Source of the DNA: CAYZJV01 sp964482325 | GTDB taxonomy: Bacteria; Spirochaetota; Spirochaetia; Sphaerochaetales; Sphaerochaetaceae | DNA: 64,000 nt | Direction: 5' to 3' | NCBI GenBank assembly: GCA_964482325.1 | Contig: CAYZXD010000009.1 | Coordinates: 1 to 64,000 of the forward strand | Shown here: piece after piece, positions 53,200-61,587 of the stretch | Position numbering within the stretch: position 1 is the first letter of the stretch | Layout of the letters: the number at the start of each line of letters is the position of its first letter | Translations under genes and position numbers: made by a program | The notes under the pieces: generated by a model | Database searches by the model: none | What the model was told of the DNA's origin: nothing | The model's input: the letters and a program-made list of their open reading frames with translations, nothing else

Positions 53200-53981
53200 A
53201 TGTACGATTATGAGCTATTGCTGCAAGACGACCGCATTGAAGATGTCTACATCGCCCTGACGAACATGATGCATACCATATGGACACGCCGAGCACTCCT
53301 TACCGGAAAGCATCTCCTCTGTGTAAAGCCGTTAACCATGGATGTCGGTGAGGCGAAAGCTCTTGCTTCCCTGGCACAGAATCGTTCACTTCTTCTCATG
53401 GAATGCGCTATGTATCGGTACTCAAAGCGGATGGCACTGCTCGAGTCTCATCTCGTTCATATAGTTATCTGATCTGTACAATACATACAATCTCATTTCT
53501 TTTCCCTTCGCTCACGCCTTGCAGGTATCAGATCACAGATAGATCTGGGAGGAGGAGCTTTGTGCGATCTTGGTGTGTATCCGCTCAACCGAGATGGAGG
53601 CAACATCATCAGATATCTGACTGCAACCGGAACCTAAGAAGGGGAAGCCGTTCAGGACAGATTGTATGAGTCGATGGGACTGTCGGCGTTTTTGGGTGCG
53701 GCTGGATTTCTGAGGTGCGTGATATTACCACCATACTCATCGGCACCAAAGGAAGGATTGTCATTGAAGGGGTGTTCAATTGGGCTTCCGGACGGATACA
53801 AGTCCTGACTGATAATGAAGTGAGGACCATGGGAATTGCCCAAGAAGATCCTTTTGTTCCAGAACTGGATGCCTTTATCGACCACATACATAAGAAAACG
53901 CCGTTGAAGATGCAACTAGAGGAGAGTATTCGTGCCATTTCGCTTACGGTGGATGTTATGCAGGTGATGCGCCTGGTGTAA
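53200..53981 (+). pseudogene. Decayed Gfo/Idh/MocA oxidoreductase
   Basis: Remnant of an NAD(P)-dependent sugar dehydrogenase. In one frame YELLLQDDRIEDVYIAL, the KPLTMDVGEA motif and a YRYSKRMA segment are readable up to TGA 53470-53472. The same frame continues with QIDLGGGALCDLGVYPLN (about 53536-53590) to TAA 53635-53637. Between about 53660 and 53680 the homology shifts frame, and the C-terminal part (SEVRDITTILIGTKGRIVIEG onward, in pieces) runs to TAA at 53979. The N-terminal nucleotide-binding part is missing or unrecognisable in 53076-53199. Two stops, one frameshift and the lost N-terminus make it non-functional. It overlaps the end of the convergent DeoR gene. Confidence 0.8.
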
Positions 53982-54720
53982 GTGGTACTACACTGATGCC
54001 GAGGTTGGCAAATAGCTGAGCATACTGAGGAGGGACGGAGTTGGTGATGATCGTATCAATCGCATCAAGTGTCGCCACTTGATAGATGGCAATTTTGTCA
54101 TACTTTGAATCATCGAGCAGTAATATCCACCGTTGAGCCATTTCAGGAATGTACTTATACAGGTAGGTGCTGATCATCGATTCAACCGTTAATCCTGCCT
54201 TGGTATGCACCCCTGACATACTGGTGAAGGCTTTGTTTACGACAATTGACCCAAGGACTGTTTTCGGATTTTCCAAACTGGAAAAGAGTGTATGTTTGTC
54301 AGTAGTGGTGACTTCTCCTCCGACCAGATAGACCCGTTGAGCAAATCGGTTCAGATCGGGCAAAGCGGTGATATTGTTGGTCACGACGGTGAGATTCTTA
54401 ATTCCTTCCAGAGTTTTAGCAAGATAGCAGCATGTTCTTCCGGAACCGACGAATATGGCATCCCCATCTGATATCTCCTGGCGAGCCCGGAGAGCCAGCT
54501 GCTGCAGCACGGGAGGTCCGAGCACCGGTTCATCATGCTGTCGACCGATCAGTTCAGCTCCACCATAAAATCGTCGTACGATACCCTGTTGTTCAAGCTT
54601 TTCCAGATATTTACGAACCGAAACCTTACTTACATTGAATTTTTCACTGAGATCGTTGACCAATACTTTCTGATTTTCCCGTAATAACCGCTGAATAGTC
54701 TCTAAATGTGCTGAGCTCAT
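53956..54720 (-). CDS. DeoR/GlpR-family repressor
   Basis: 254 residues from the ATG at 54720, which has GAGAGG upstream; the frame is open further but without resemblance. DeoR HTH (LVNDLSEKFNVSKVSVRKYL, split around residues 19-38), RFYGGAEL, then effector domain with IFVGSGRTCCYLAK (about 83-96) and VTNNI. Usual DeoR members read DAGSTT where this has GSGRTC, so the effector may be unusual. Divergent from the aldehyde dehydrogenase operon, which it probably controls through CGAAA repeats in the shared promoter. Confidence 0.85.
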   Translation of the reverse strand: MSSAHLETIQRLLRENQKVLVNDLSEKFNVSKVSVRKYLEKLEQQGIVRRFYGGAELIGRQHDEPVLGPPVLQQLALRARQEISDGDAIFVGSGRTCCYLAKTLEGIKNLTVVTNNITALPDLNRFAQRVYLVGGEVTTTDKHTLFSSLENPKTVLGSIVVNKAFTSMSGVHTKAGLTVESMISTYLYKYIPEMAQRWILLLDDSKYDKIAIYQVATLDAIDTIITNSVPPQYAQLFANLGISVVPLTPGASPA

Positions 54721-54772
54721 AGCTTTCCTCTCTCTATCTAGCAGCATACTACACGAGAAAAAAAATATCAAA

Positions 54773-54804
54773 CGAAATATGAACGAAACTTTACACTTGC
54801 GAAA
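54773..54804. promoter_or_regulatory. CGAAA direct repeats, putative DeoR-type operator
   Basis: CGAAA occurs at 54773, 54784 and 54800; the first two are 11 bases apart with similar flanks (AAACGAAAT, GAACGAAAC). TTTCG/CGAAA repeats are common in DeoR/GlpR operators. They overlap the -35 and spacer of the operon promoter. Confidence 0.45.
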
Positions 54805-54818
54805 GAAAGATGTATGCT
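54790..54818 (+). promoter_or_regulatory. Promoter of the aldehyde dehydrogenase operon
   Basis: TTTACA (54790-54795), 17 bases, TATGCT (54813-54818). The leader would be about 34 bases with ribosome site AGGAGG. Confidence 0.6.
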
Positions 54819-54858
54819 TACGTTGTAGACAAAGAAATCATACAGGAGGTCTATACCG

Positions 54859-56271
54859 ATGCAGGAATCAGAGAACCAGGCAGTAGTCACCATTTCAGAT
54901 CTGATGAAACGGGCAAGGGAAGCTCAGCAGATAGCTCAATCTTTTTCACAGGAGAAGGTTGATGAACTTGCTGCTGCAGTGACTTGGGAAATTGTAGCCG
55001 ATGACACGATCGTACGGGATCTCGCAGAATACTCATATCAAGAGTGCAGGCTGGGAGATGTTGAATCGAAATTCATCAAAGTCAGAGAGAAATGTCGAGG
55101 GGTCTATTTCGATGTGAAGCATGAAAAGACTGTCGGTATTGTCCAGGAGATTCCTGAAAAGGGATTGCGGCGCATAACGAAACCAGTCGGAGTAATCGGT
55201 TCCCTCGTTCCGAGTACTCAGGCGGAAATGCATCCGTTGATTCAAGCAATATTTGCCCTGAAAGCACGGGATGCCGTGATCTTCGCTCCCCATCCACGGG
55301 GGAAACGGACCACCGCTAAGACCGTTGAGCTGATTCGTAATGTGATGCGCAAATACGATGCTCCGGAAGATCTCTTTATCGCAATCGAAGAACCGAGCAT
55401 TCCCCTTACCAACGAGCTGATGAAACAGTGTGATCTGGTCATGGCCACCGGTGGTCAGGGAATGGTCCAGGCTGCCTACAGCTCCGGAACTCCCGCCTTC
55501 GGTGTCGGAGCGGGAAACGCCATTATCATTGTTGATGAAAGTGCCGACCTTCCGTATGCGGCAAGAAGCATTCAGGCGAGCAAGACATTCGATCTTGCTG
55601 CAGGATGTTCCTGCGATAACAGTCTCGTGATCGATAATTCGGTGTATGATGAAATGCTAGCTGAACTTGCTTCCTGCGGAGCCTATCTGTGCAGTGCCGA
55701 GGAAAAGGAGAAACTGCAGCAGACTATCTGGCCGCAGTGGCCGAAAAACCACAATCTCAATCGTGACATCGTGGCAGCTCCGGTCGAACAGATTGCACAG
55801 CTTGCCGGGATCACCATCCCGGAAGGTACCACCTTTTTACTCGTTGAAGAGTCCCAGACGGGATCAGTTACCCCGTTCAGCGGTGAAAAGATGAGTCTGG
55901 TCACCGCAATCTACCGCAGTGACTCTATCGATGAAGCGATCACGATTATCAACGAAAACCATGCCTATTCGGGAGCAGGGCACTCGTGTGGTATCTATTC
56001 ACACAACCAGGATCATATTGAGCAGGTTGCCCTGAGAACCTTTACCACCCGGGTGGTGGTGAATCTCCCGCAGGCAGCGACCAATACGGGAAACTGGAAC
56101 AGCGGCATGCCCTTCACCAGTTCACTCGGATGCGGTACCTGGGGTGGTAACAGCGCTTCTGAGAATATTGCTCTGAAACATTATCTGAACAATACGTGGA
56201 TGATTTCGGAAATTCCGTATCGAAAACCTACCGACGAAGAGCTGTTTGCCGGATTTACCCCACGTTCGTAA
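54859..56271 (+). CDS. CoA-acylating aldehyde dehydrogenase family protein
   Basis: 470 residues. It aligns with the acylating branch (EutE/PduP/MhpF-like and sulfoacetaldehyde dehydrogenase-like): no N-terminal targeting tail, ITKPVGVIGSLVPSTQ (about 111-126), NAD-binding MATGGQGMVQAAYSSG (about 195-210), FGVGAGNAIIIV (about 214-225) and catalytic Cys in LAAGCSCDNS (about 246-255). Two cysteines two apart leave the nucleophile ambiguous. The expected reaction is aldehyde + CoA + NAD+ to acyl-CoA. Malonate semialdehyde from the iol route, or a sulfo- or glycol-aldehyde, could be the substrate; sequence does not decide. Confidence 0.82.
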   Translation: MQESENQAVVTISDLMKRAREAQQIAQSFSQEKVDELAAAVTWEIVADDTIVRDLAEYSYQECRLGDVESKFIKVREKCRGVYFDVKHEKTVGIVQEIPEKGLRRITKPVGVIGSLVPSTQAEMHPLIQAIFALKARDAVIFAPHPRGKRTTAKTVELIRNVMRKYDAPEDLFIAIEEPSIPLTNELMKQCDLVMATGGQGMVQAAYSSGTPAFGVGAGNAIIIVDESADLPYAARSIQASKTFDLAAGCSCDNSLVIDNSVYDEMLAELASCGAYLCSAEEKEKLQQTIWPQWPKNHNLNRDIVAAPVEQIAQLAGITIPEGTTFLLVEESQTGSVTPFSGEKMSLVTAIYRSDSIDEAITIINENHAYSGAGHSCGIYSHNQDHIEQVALRTFTTRVVVNLPQAATNTGNWNSGMPFTSSLGCGTWGGNSASENIALKHYLNNTWMISEIPYRKPTDEELFAGFTPRS

Positions 56272-56284
56272 ACGGGGAGGCGAT

Positions 56285-57763
56285 GTGTCTGATTCATTGA
56301 AACACAAATACATGGATGCCGAACATGCTGCAGCTTTCATTACCGACGGTATGACCATAGCAGTCAGTGGATATTCCATGGCAGGATATCCCAAAGCGGT
56401 GCTGCAGCAGCTGGTACAGCGTAAGCGAGAAGGCGATCCGCTGAAGCTCAACGTAATCTCAGGTGCAAACATACCCTGGGTGGATGAGCTGTTGAGTGCC
56501 GAGGACATCATAGCGCAGCGTGCCCCCATGTGCGCCCATCGAAATCTTTCACGGCAGGTCAATTCAGCTCAGGTGATCCTTTCTGAGCAGCAGATGTGCG
56601 ATATGCCTTCGCTGTTGCAGAAAAAGAAATTCGGACCGATTGATGTGGCTGTTATTGAAGCTCTCGGCTTTGATGCACAGGGACGTCTGATTCCCACCAC
56701 TTCAGTGGGGATGACCCAGCACCTGATCGATACTGCCGATGCAATCATTGTTGAGATCAACTCGGGGTATCCGAACTATCTTCAGGGCCTGCACGATATC
56801 TACCACGTCGGAGTCTATCCACATAGAAAGCCCATTCCACTCGAAGCTCCAGCACAACGAATCGGTGATACCGGGTTTGTCATCGACCCTGATAGTATCA
56901 TCGGGATTGTAGAGACCAATATTTCTGAGGTGCACAAGCAATCGCAAGTGAGATTATCTGAAGAATCTGAGGCAGCTGCTGCGCATCTGTGTGCCTTTCT
57001 CGAGCAGGAATATGCGAGTTGGCAGGGAAAGCTTCCCCCGATTCAGAGCGGGTTCGGTATGATAGCCGATGCCGTAGCCAAAGCCCTTGGCTCCTCATCA
57101 TTTCACGATCTTGAGTTTTTCTGTGGGGGCGTATCGCCTGCGATCCTGCAGTTGCTCGCCTCAGGGAAAGCTGCAGCAGTCTCAACCGGAGGAATTGTCC
57201 TTGATGAGCCAACTGATGTGCTGCTATCTGGCATGAGTGATCTCGCACAGCGTCTGGTCATCAGAAACGGTGATATCACCAACAGTGCGGAGATAGTCAG
57301 CCGGCTGGCCGTGATTGCGGTCAACACCGGTATCGAAGTCGATATCTACGGGAATGTGAATGCCAGTCATATCGCAGGTTCTACCGTGGTCAACGGTATC
57401 GGGGGTGGGGCAGACTTTGCCCACAATGCTGATCTTTCTGTGGTGCTGATTCCCTCAACGGCTAAGGGGGGAGCCATATCCTCCATTGTCCCCATGGTTG
57501 CTCACCAGGATATCTGCGAACACGATGTGGATGTCCTGATCACCGAGCACGGTGTTGCCGATCTTCGCGGTCTTTCTGATCATCAGCGATCTGAGGCCAT
57601 CATTGAGCACTGCACTGCAGGGGTGTATCAGAAGCAATTACGGGCATATCGACAGTCGGCGAACAACCTATGTGCCAATCATCATCCGCAGCTGCCTGAT
57701 CAGGCCTTTGCGTGGTATCGCAATCTGAAGGAGAAAAAAACGATGATACAGGAGTTAGCATGA
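56285..57763 (+). CDS. Acetyl-CoA hydrolase/transferase family CoA-transferase
   Basis: 492 residues from GTG 56285 (GGGGAGG four to five bases upstream); an ATG two bases earlier is out of frame. Family features: GYSMAGYPKAVLQQL near residue 29, VNGIGGGADFAHNA (about 380-393), where relatives read GIGGSGDF, and the C-terminal ITEHGVADLRGLS (about 418-430). These enzymes move CoA between acetate/succinate and another acid, or hydrolyse acyl-CoA. Here it probably exchanges CoA with the acyl-CoA made by the preceding dehydrogenase or activates a hydroxy acid for the following lyase. Coupled to the next gene by ATGA. Confidence 0.85.
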   Translation: MSDSLKHKYMDAEHAAAFITDGMTIAVSGYSMAGYPKAVLQQLVQRKREGDPLKLNVISGANIPWVDELLSAEDIIAQRAPMCAHRNLSRQVNSAQVILSEQQMCDMPSLLQKKKFGPIDVAVIEALGFDAQGRLIPTTSVGMTQHLIDTADAIIVEINSGYPNYLQGLHDIYHVGVYPHRKPIPLEAPAQRIGDTGFVIDPDSIIGIVETNISEVHKQSQVRLSEESEAAAAHLCAFLEQEYASWQGKLPPIQSGFGMIADAVAKALGSSSFHDLEFFCGGVSPAILQLLASGKAAAVSTGGIVLDEPTDVLLSGMSDLAQRLVIRNGDITNSAEIVSRLAVIAVNTGIEVDIYGNVNASHIAGSTVVNGIGGGADFAHNADLSVVLIPSTAKGGAISSIVPMVAHQDICEHDVDVLITEHGVADLRGLSDHQRSEAIIEHCTAGVYQKQLRAYRQSANNLCANHHPQLPDQAFAWYRNLKEKKTMIQELA

Positions 57764-58659
57764 AACAGATATCTATTGCTGAAGTCGGACCGCGGGATGG
57801 ATTTCAGAATATCAGCGAATATATCCCGCTTGAAGAGAAACTGCGGATCATTGATGCCATCTTGGCTTCCGGGGTGCAGCATATGCAGATCACCTCATTT
57901 GTCAGTCCAAAGGCAATCCCGCAGATGAAAGATGCCCGTGATTTGTCCAAAATCTGTCTCGAACGCTACGGGGACCGCCAGTTATATGCCCTGGTACCTA
58001 ATTATCGTGGTGCACAGACAGCCTGGGATGTGGGAATCCGGCGTGTTTCGTATGTGGTTTCACTCAGTGAAAGTCACAATAGAGCGAACATTAACCGCAC
58101 CCATGAACAGTCACTGCAGGAACTGCATACCATCCGGACTGCATTGCCGGATCTGGAAGTAGTGCTTGATTTGGCTACGGCATTCGGTTGCCCGTTCGAG
58201 GGCGAAAAACATGCTGATGAGGTGGTTGCATTTCTCGCTCCGTATGAACAACGGGGAATCGCTGCAGTGAATCTGTGCGATACGATCGGCATAGCACATC
58301 CTGCGCAGGTCAGGCGGGCGATTGAAGCGGTGCAGCGGGAATATCCGACATTGCCGATTCATCTGCATATCCATGACACACGGAATATGGGGATGGTGAA
58401 CACCCTTGCCGGTATTGAGATGGGTGTGCAATCGGTGCAATCAACCCTTGGCGGCCTAGGGGGCTGCCCGTATGCACCAGGAGCATCGGGAAATCTGGCT
58501 ACAGAAGATCTGGTGTACATGCTTAATCGGATGGGTTACGACACCGGTATTGATACCAATGCGTTGATTGCAGCGGCACGATTACAGGCACAACTGGTTC
58601 CACAGGGGAAATTTAGCGGACATCTGTATACCATTCAGGAGGGTAATACACATGAGTAA
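57760..58659 (+). CDS. HMG-CoA lyase-like enzyme
   Basis: 299 residues from ATG 57760, overlapping the previous stop. Matches the HMGL branch of the DRE-TIM metallolyases: EVGPRDGFQN (about 8-17, usually EVGPRDGLQNE), metal HIHDT (about 201-205) and catalytic-loop GLGGCPYAPGASGN (about 231-244) with its Cys. HMG-CoA lyase gives acetyl-CoA and acetoacetate; bacterial relatives cleave other 3-hydroxyacyl-CoAs. Replacement of the usual Glu after QN by Ile suggests a non-standard substrate. Its end overlaps the transketolase start by eight bases. Confidence 0.85.
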   Translation: MKQISIAEVGPRDGFQNISEYIPLEEKLRIIDAILASGVQHMQITSFVSPKAIPQMKDARDLSKICLERYGDRQLYALVPNYRGAQTAWDVGIRRVSYVVSLSESHNRANINRTHEQSLQELHTIRTALPDLEVVLDLATAFGCPFEGEKHADEVVAFLAPYEQRGIAAVNLCDTIGIAHPAQVRRAIEAVQREYPTLPIHLHIHDTRNMGMVNTLAGIEMGVQSVQSTLGGLGGCPYAPGASGNLATEDLVYMLNRMGYDTGIDTNALIAAARLQAQLVPQGKFSGHLYTIQEGNTHE

Positions 58660-59494
58660 TGAAAAACAACTGGCGTTGATACGGCAGAAAGCTGCGGCTA
58701 TGCGTCGCGATATCATTGAGATGGGATACGCTGCAGGCGATCGTGGAGCTCACTTCGGTCCAGCGTTATCGAGTGTGGAGATTCTGGCATCGCTCTATTT
58801 CGGGATTATGCATCATGATCCGGAAAATCCACAGTCCTCCACTCGGGACCGGTTCGTCCAGAGTAAGGGACATGCATGTCTTTCCTACTATTCGGCGTTA
58901 GTTGAAAGTGGGTACATCACCCGCGATCAGATGTACACCTTCAAGCAGGATGAGAGCTTTCTTGCCGGGCATCCGAGCAGAAATCTGTCTTGCGGGATTG
59001 AGATCTCATCGGGAAGTCTCGGCAATGGGTTTTCCATTGCCTGCGGAATGGCAAAAGCTGCCCAGCTGAAAAAGCAGGATCACACGGTGTTCTGTCTTTT
59101 GGGAGACGGAGAGTGCAATGAAGGTATTGTCTGGGAAGCTGCCATGAATGCAGCGAAGAACAAGCTCGATAATCTTGTAGCTATCGTGGATAGGAACGGG
59201 GTACAGCTTGCAGGGAAGACGAAAGACATCATGGATTTCGATATCGAGGGAGCATGGCGAACCTTTGGCTGGGAAGTGGTGGTCCTTGAAGCGGGCAACG
59301 ACGTAAGCTCTGTCTATGAGGCACTCGATCGCATGAAACACATGAAAAACGGCAAACCGAAAGTAATTATTGCCAATACTATTAAAGGCAAGGGGATTTC
59401 ATTCATGGAAGATAGCCTGAGCTGGCATGCCCGGCCCATGAATACCGAGCAGTATGAGCAGGCAGTTCGTGATCTTGATGGAGGTGCAAAATGA
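58652..59494 (+). CDS. Split transketolase, N-terminal (ThDP-binding) subunit
   Basis: 280 residues from ATG 58652 (AGGAGGG upstream). Thiamine diphosphate/magnesium motif GDGECNEGIVWEA (about 150-162), RFVQSKGHACLSYY (about 67-80) and GHPSR near residue 110. Stand-alone N-terminal halves occur both as housekeeping transketolases and as dedicated catabolic ones acting on unusual ketoses. The catabolic operon context favours the latter. Coupled to the C-terminal subunit by ATGA. Confidence 0.88.
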   Translation: MSNEKQLALIRQKAAAMRRDIIEMGYAAGDRGAHFGPALSSVEILASLYFGIMHHDPENPQSSTRDRFVQSKGHACLSYYSALVESGYITRDQMYTFKQDESFLAGHPSRNLSCGIEISSGSLGNGFSIACGMAKAAQLKKQDHTVFCLLGDGECNEGIVWEAAMNAAKNKLDNLVAIVDRNGVQLAGKTKDIMDFDIEGAWRTFGWEVVVLEAGNDVSSVYEALDRMKHMKNGKPKVIIANTIKGKGISFMEDSLSWHARPMNTEQYEQAVRDLDGGAK

Positions 59495-60459
59495 AGCAGA
59501 TACCGATAGAAACATTACAGCAGTGGAGTGCAAAAGGACATCGAAATGCCATGGGTGATTCATTGGTGCTGCTGGGAGAGGAATTTTCGCAGATGTGTGT
59601 GACCACTGCCGATCTCACCCCGACCGCACGACTCACCGGTTTCCGGGATACCTATCCCGATCGATTCTTCGATGTGGGTATTGCCGAGCAGAATCTGATT
59701 GATTTTACTGCGGGACTTGCTGTCGAAGAACTGCATCCATTTGCCGTAGGACTTGCGGCAATTGTACCCATGCGGTCAGCTGAGCAGATGCGTGTGGCAT
59801 TAGGATATATGAATCTCAGTGCTACGGTAGTGAGTATTGAAGCAGGGGTCCGATTCGGACCGTTGGGGAATACCCATTATGCTATGGATGATATTGCGGT
59901 AGTGCGCGCGATTCCCAATTTCACCGTCATCGCACCATCTGATGTGCATCAGGTATATGCAGCACTGCGTGCGACACTTGATCATGAAGGTCCAGTCTAT
60001 ATCCGCCTGACCGGCGGTCCAGGAGCGCCTCTGATGTATCCTGAGCTTGAGAACTTTGAGATAGGCAAGGCAATTGAATACCGGAAGGGAACTGATGTCG
60101 CGTTTGTTACCACCGGCTCCCTCTTATCTGAAGCGGTTGAGGCTGCAAAACTGCTCGAACAGCAGCATATTTCTGCCCGAGTTATTGATATGCATACCAT
60201 CAAACCCCTGGATACCGATATCCTTGATGATGTTTTCAAACATAATTCACTGATTGTTACGGTGGAAGAACACAGCCCGATTGGCGGCCTTGGATCAGCT
60301 GTTGCAGAATACAAAGCACAGTTTGCCAATGCACCGAAACAGGTAATGGCCTCTCTCGGGGATCAGTTCCAGGTTCTGGGAGATCATCCGTATCTGCTCA
60401 AGAAACAGGGACTCACCGCTGATGCCCTTGTGGCACAGGCGCTTAAGCATCTTGGATAA
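59491..60459 (+). CDS. Split transketolase, C-terminal subunit
   Basis: 322 residues. Contains the pyrimidine-binding domain with DVGIAEQNLIDFTAGLA (about 62-78) including the catalytic Glu, GPLGNTHYAMDDIAVVRAIP (about 121-140) and the transketolase C-terminal domain from about residue 190 (VIDMHTIKPLD near 232). It completes the enzyme begun by the previous gene. Last gene of the operon, convergent with a LacI regulator and followed by a perfect hairpin. Confidence 0.9.
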   Translation: MKQIPIETLQQWSAKGHRNAMGDSLVLLGEEFSQMCVTTADLTPTARLTGFRDTYPDRFFDVGIAEQNLIDFTAGLAVEELHPFAVGLAAIVPMRSAEQMRVALGYMNLSATVVSIEAGVRFGPLGNTHYAMDDIAVVRAIPNFTVIAPSDVHQVYAALRATLDHEGPVYIRLTGGPGAPLMYPELENFEIGKAIEYRKGTDVAFVTTGSLLSEAVEAAKLLEQQHISARVIDMHTIKPLDTDILDDVFKHNSLIVTVEEHSPIGGLGSAVAEYKAQFANAPKQVMASLGDQFQVLGDHPYLLKKQGLTADALVAQALKHLG

Positions 60460-60469
60460 CTGAACGAAC

Positions 60470-61474
60470 TTACTTGCGTCTGGTAGTACCGCGTACTACC
60501 AGACGGGGATTCAGCAGCACCCGCTGAGGATGATTTTTTATCTGCTTGGCATGGTTCTGTATTTCTTCCAGCAGGAGGTTGACCACAATGCGTCCCATAG
60601 CCTTTTTCGGCTGTTCGACTGTGGTCAGTTGAATCTGCGGCATTCCTGCAATGGTAATGTTGTCAAACCCGATAACACCGATATCGGCTCCTACCTTTAT
60701 GCCGTGTTCCTCAAGATATTGCAATGTTCCCAGGGCAATCACATCGTTGCAGGCAAAGATGGAATCAGTTTGTGGGAATTGGGTGAGAATTTTTTTGGTC
60801 AATGCATACCCGCTCTCGATGTCGTAGGTCCCGTATAAAATTCTATCGGCGGGGAATTCCTTCTGATGTGATGCCATAGCCTGCGTAAAGCCGATACAAC
60901 GGTTTACCGAAGCGGTGGAGTTAGCCGGTCCGCTGATGATAGCAGTATGTTCGTACCCCTGTGCCAGTAAGTGTTCAGCAACTATAGAGCCGCCCAGGAT
61001 GTTGTCAGAGCTGACCGAGCTGTGCAGCAGGCTGTTTACACCGCTTTCAATACCTACTACGGGAAGTTGATTTGGATCCAGATTGGAGATATTCGCGTCA
61101 CTGACACATTTGATGATGATGCCATCCACCTGTTTCTGTCGGATCATCTGGATGTACTGCTTTTCCATTTCGGCATTCCAGTTCGTAATACAGAGAAATA
61201 CATCGTATTGGGATGTGTTGGCTGTTTCAATAATACCGGTCGTGATTTCTCCGAACAGCGGGTTGATGATATCGGGGATGATGACCGCAAGCGTTTTGGT
61301 AGATCGGCTTACCAATCCCCGGGCAAGTCCATTCGGCTGGTAACCCATCTCCTCTGCCGCCTTGAGCACCCGCTTTCGTGTTTTTTCACTCACCCCGGGT
61401 TTATCATTCAAGGCACGGGAGACCGTAGAGAAGTTGATTTGCAGTTTCTGCGCGATATCTTTAATGGTTACCAT
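60470..61474 (-). CDS. LacI-family transcriptional regulator
   Basis: 334 residues. LacI HTH at the N-terminus (IKDIAQKLQINFSTVSRAL, about residues 4-22; hinge YQPNGLARGL), then a sugar-binding core with IIPDIINPLFGEI (about 68-80) and FACNDVIALGTL. It probably controls the divergent iolG-like gene and sugar ABC importer, where two matching LacI-type palindromes occur. The ATG has no ribosome site and a -10 box lies almost against it. Confidence 0.9.
   Translation of the reverse strand: MVTIKDIAQKLQINFSTVSRALNDKPGVSEKTRKRVLKAAEEMGYQPNGLARGLVSRSTKTLAVIIPDIINPLFGEITTGIIETANTSQYDVFLCITNWNAEMEKQYIQMIRQKQVDGIIIKCVSDANISNLDPNQLPVVGIESGVNSLLHSSVSSDNILGGSIVAEHLLAQGYEHTAIISGPANSTASVNRCIGFTQAMASHQKEFPADRILYGTYDIESGYALTKKILTQFPQTDSIFACNDVIALGTLQYLEEHGIKVGADIGVIGFDNITIAGMPQIQLTTVEQPKKAMGRIVVNLLLEEIQNHAKQIKNHPQRVLLNPRLVVRGTTRRK
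60478..60504. repeat. Perfect 12-bp hairpin at a convergent gene junction
   Basis: GTCTGGTAGTAC (60478-60489) and GTACTACCAGAC (60493-60504), loop CGC. It lies in the last codons of the LacI gene and 19 bases after the transketolase stop. No T-tract follows on either strand, but it may end or protect both transcripts. Confidence 0.7.
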
Positions 61475-61477
61475 AGC

Positions 61478-61510
61478 ATTATATGTATAAGGTTTTAAGC
61501 TGCGTGTAAA
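61478..61510 (-). promoter_or_regulatory. Promoter region of the LacI gene
   Basis: Minus strand TTTACA (61510-61505) with TATACA (61489-61484) at 15 bases, or TATAAT (61483-61478) at 21. Either puts the transcript start at or beside the ATG at 61474. Confidence 0.4.
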
Positions 61511-61563
61511 GAGATTCCATCGGTAAAAAGATTCCAGTCACCCGATATCTGGCCCTTTACACG
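61503..61563. repeat. Nine-base inverted repeat between iolG-like and LacI genes
   Basis: CGTGTAAAG (61503-61511) and CTTTACACG (61555-61563), exact inverse copies 43 bases apart. One arm contains the LacI -35 box. It could be an autoregulatory site; the loop is too long for a terminator. Confidence 0.4.
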
Positions 61564-61587
61564 TTCATCGCTTAACGCTCTCAGCCG

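Noticed and set aside
59491..60459. ThDP enzyme as inositol gene iolD
   Set aside because: It lacks the IolD architecture (about 630 residues) and matches the C-terminal half of transketolase exactly.
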